Shown here: in pieces, positions 4,879 through 6,519 of the stretch
How positions within the stretch are numbered: position 1 is the first letter of the stretch
Layout: every line of letters starts with the position of its first letter
Assembly (NCBI GenBank): GCA_035623275.1
Contig: DASPTT010000128.1
Coordinates: 1 to 6,519, forward strand
Direction of reading: 5' to 3'
DNA from: DASPTT01 sp035623275
GTDB lineage: Bacteria; Actinomycetota; Acidimicrobiia; Acidimicrobiales; UBA8190
DNA length: 6,519 nt
The notes under the pieces: generated by a model
Told to the model about the DNA's origin: nothing
Databases searched by the model: none
What the model saw: the letters and a program-made list of their open reading frames with translations, nothing else
Made by a program: the position numbers and the translations under genes

Positions 4879-6519
4879 ATGGAGACGCTGGCGCCGGCGG
4901 TCGTGGCGGTGATCGTGACCTGCGATCCCGGGCCGTGGTTCGAGGAGACGCTGGCCGCATTCGCCGCCCAGGACTATCCGGAGCTGTCGTACCTGGTCCT
5001 CGACGCCGGGAGCGTCGAGGACCCCACCGCCCGGGTGGCGGCCGGCCTCCCGGGCGCGTATGTGCGGCTGCTGGGGCGCAACGACGGCTTCGGGGTGAGC
5101 GCCAACGAGGCGATCCACATGGTCGAAGGGGCATCGCACCTGCTCTTCTGCCACGACGACGTGGCCCCTGACCCCGATGCCGTGCACCTGCTCATGGAGG
5201 AGGCGTTCCGCTCCAACGCCGGCGTGGTGGCACCGAAGCTGGTGAGCTGGGACGACCCCGCCCGCCTGCTCCACGTGGGGATGGCGGTGGACAAGAGCGG
5301 GGCCGTGGTGGACCGGGTGGAGCCGGGCGAGCTCGACGCCGGCCAGCACGACGCGGTGCGCGACGTGTTCCTCGCACCCGGCGGATGCACGCTGGTGCGC
5401 GCCGACCTGTTCGCCGAGCTCGGCGGTTTCGATCCCCACATCTTCGTCCTCGGCGAGGACCTCGACCTGTGCTGGCGCGCGCAGGTGGCCGGGGCACGCG
5501 TGGTGGTCGCCCCCGCGGCCCGCGTGCGCCATCTGGAGCAACTGGCCAGCGGCCGGCGCGCCGTGCCCGCGGCGGTGCTCTCGCAGATCGGCGCCCGGGC
5601 GGCGCGGGCCCCGTTGTCCGAGCCTGTGGCGCTCGAGCCTGTGGCGCTCGAGCCTGTGGGGGCGGGACCGCCGGCCGGGGGCCCAGCTCCCGGACCCCCC
5701 GGGGAGGCCCCGGCCCGGCGCCGCCGGTCCATGACGCCGCGCCGACACGGCCGGCGACGGGTGGCGATGGTCACCCTCCAGTCCCTGCAGCGGCGCCACG
5801 AGCTGCACGCGGTGATGAAGTCGTACTCGCGCTTCCACCTCGTCCGGGTCCTGCCGCAGGTGTTCGTCCTCTCGAGCGCCGAGTACGTCATCGCGCTGAT
5901 CACGCGCCACCGTGACCGCGCCTTCGCCGTGGCCCACGCGTGGCGCTGGAACCTGGCGCGCCGCGCCGCCATCCGCGAGGAGCGCCGGCAGGTGGCCGCC
6001 TACCGCCGCTTGGACGATGCCGAGGTCCGGCGCCTCCAGCTCCACGGGAGCGCGCGGCTCACCGCCTACCTGCGCCGCGCGCTGGCCGAGGGACTGCGTG
6101 CCGCCCACCTCGGCGGCGCGGCCGAGGCGGCGCGCCAGCTCGGCGAGGTCCCGGTCGCCCCGACCACCGCGCCGCCGCGGGCGGCCGTGCCCGTGCGTGG
6201 CGTCGCCTGGCTCATCGCGGCGGTGGTCGTCGTGTTCGGGAGCCGGTCGCTGATCGGCAACGGCCTGCCCTATGTCGGCCAGTTCCTGGCCATGCCCTCG
6301 GTGGGCACGCTCCTGCACCGCTTCGCCTCGGGATGGCAGCCCGCGGGCGTCGGCACCACCGACCCGACCTCGCCGGCCACGCTCCTGCTCGGTCTCGGCG
6401 GCATCGTCTCGTTCGGGGCGACGGGGCTGCTGCAGAAGATCGTCGTCCTCGGCTGCATCCCCGTCGGGGCCTGGGGCATGGTCAGGTTGCTGCGACCCCT
6501 GGGCTCCCCCCGGGCGCGT
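4879..6519 (+). CDS. Large family 2 glycosyltransferase with C-terminal membrane segments, 3'-truncated
   Basis: I translated this frame without a stop for 547 residues to the window end. ATG 4879 is the earliest start because TAG 4864-4866 is in frame. Residues 6-230 are a GT2 (GT-A fold) domain: VVAVIVTCDPG opening strand (8-18), NDGFGVSANEA (68-78), the metal-binding DxD-like HDD at 92-94, PGGC (168-171), GGFDPHIFV (182-190) and the GEDLDLCWR block (192-200) with its catalytic-type Glu-Asp. Residues about 245-293 form a Pro/Ala/Gly/Arg-rich linker containing a tandem repeat. Residues about 300-400 are basic and helical (SYSRFHLVRVLP, then many Arg). Likely membrane segments lie near 441-460, 498-516 and 519-537. 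GEDLDLCWR-type GT2 enzymes include rhamnosyl- and galactofuranosyl-transferases. The membrane tail suggests a longer enzyme, perhaps with a second, GT-C-like module beyond the window; that part is inference. Donor and acceptor are unknown. Confidence 0.85.
   Translation, partial: METLAPAVVAVIVTCDPGPWFEETLAAFAAQDYPELSYLVLDAGSVEDPTARVAAGLPGAYVRLLGRNDGFGVSANEAIHMVEGASHLLFCHDDVAPDPDAVHLLMEEAFRSNAGVVAPKLVSWDDPARLLHVGMAVDKSGAVVDRVEPGELDAGQHDAVRDVFLAPGGCTLVRADLFAELGGFDPHIFVLGEDLDLCWRAQVAGARVVVAPAARVRHLEQLASGRRAVPAAVLSQIGARAARAPLSEPVALEPVALEPVGAGPPAGGPAPGPPGEAPARRRRSMTPRRHGRRRVAMVTLQSLQRRHELHAVMKSYSRFHLVRVLPQVFVLSSAEYVIALITRHRDRAFAVAHAWRWNLARRAAIREERRQVAAYRRLDDAEVRRLQLHGSARLTAYLRRALAEGLRAAHLGGAAEAARQLGEVPVAPTTAPPRAAVPVRGVAWLIAAVVVVFGSRSLIGNGLPYVGQFLAMPSVGTLLHRFASGWQPAGVGTTDPTSPATLLLGLGGIVSFGATGLLQKIVVLGCIPVGAWGMVRLLRPLGSPRAR
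5620..5659 (+). repeat. 15-bp tandem repeat in the GT2 linker (2.7 copies)
   Basis: The unit GAGCCTGTGGCGCTC occurs at 5620-5634 and 5635-5649, followed by its first 10 bases at 5650-5659, with no mismatch. It encodes EPVAL, EPVAL, EPV within the proline-rich linker after the GT2 domain. The unit is a multiple of three, so gain or loss of copies would keep the reading frame. Confidence 0.9.

Noticed and set aside
4714..6318. Minus-strand open frame of 534 codons
   Set aside because: It lies antisense to the GT2 gene, whose conserved motifs are unmistakable. Its translation is a low-complexity Arg/His/Gly/Ala-rich string with no motif, typical of the shadow of a GC-rich gene.
1..6519. Defence system, CRISPR array, tRNA/rRNA, transposon or phage elements
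   Set aside because: I looked for spaced repeats, tRNA-like cloverleaf ends, terminal inverted repeats with a transposase, and nuclease or polymerase motifs, and found none. The window is explained by polysaccharide genes plus one small unknown gene.

Overview
The window is very GC-rich (I estimate above 70%), with G or C at nearly every third codon position, GTG starts, tightly packed or overlapping genes and TAnnnT-type -10 candidates. This suggests a high-GC actinobacterium. The style of the short minus-strand gene and of the large glycosyltransferase would fit an Acidimicrobiia-like lineage, but that placement is an impression, not something the sequence proves.

Left part (1-4172, plus strand): a run of four genes for surface-polysaccharide synthesis. 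Three consecutive family-4 (GT-B fold) glycosyltransferases come first; the first has lost its 5' end at the window edge. They are followed by an NAD(P)-dependent sugar-nucleotide reductase that I recognise as Rmd-like (GDP-4-dehydro-6-deoxy-D-mannose reductase, which makes GDP-D-rhamnose). Spacing is operon-like: a 4-base GTGA overlap, a 19-base overlap, then an 11-base gap. Three GT4 enzymes beside rmd recall the wbpX/wbpY/wbpZ plus rmd set of the Pseudomonas aeruginosa A-band D-rhamnan. The working idea is that Rmd supplies GDP-D-rhamnose and the three transferases build a D-rhamnose-containing (or GDP-mannose-derived) chain.

Middle (4173-4878): three hairpins in a row separate the end of rmd from the end of a convergent minus-strand gene. 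That gene encodes a 122-residue protein with a short hydrophobic stretch and a long charged helical region. Upstream of it lies an AT-rich island with a good minus-strand promoter (TTGCTA, 17 bp, TACTTT) and a small inverted repeat. Then comes a G-run block and a TAGCCT -10-like element just before the next plus-strand gene.

Right part (4879-6519, plus strand): one uninterrupted reading frame that leaves the window without a stop. It starts as a family-2 (GT-A) glycosyltransferase, passes through a Pro/Ala/Arg-rich linker with a 15-bp tandem repeat and a basic helical region, and ends in predicted membrane segments. It is probably the N-terminal part of a large membrane-anchored glycosyltransferase. 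I saw no rRNA, tRNA, CRISPR array, transposase or phage gene.
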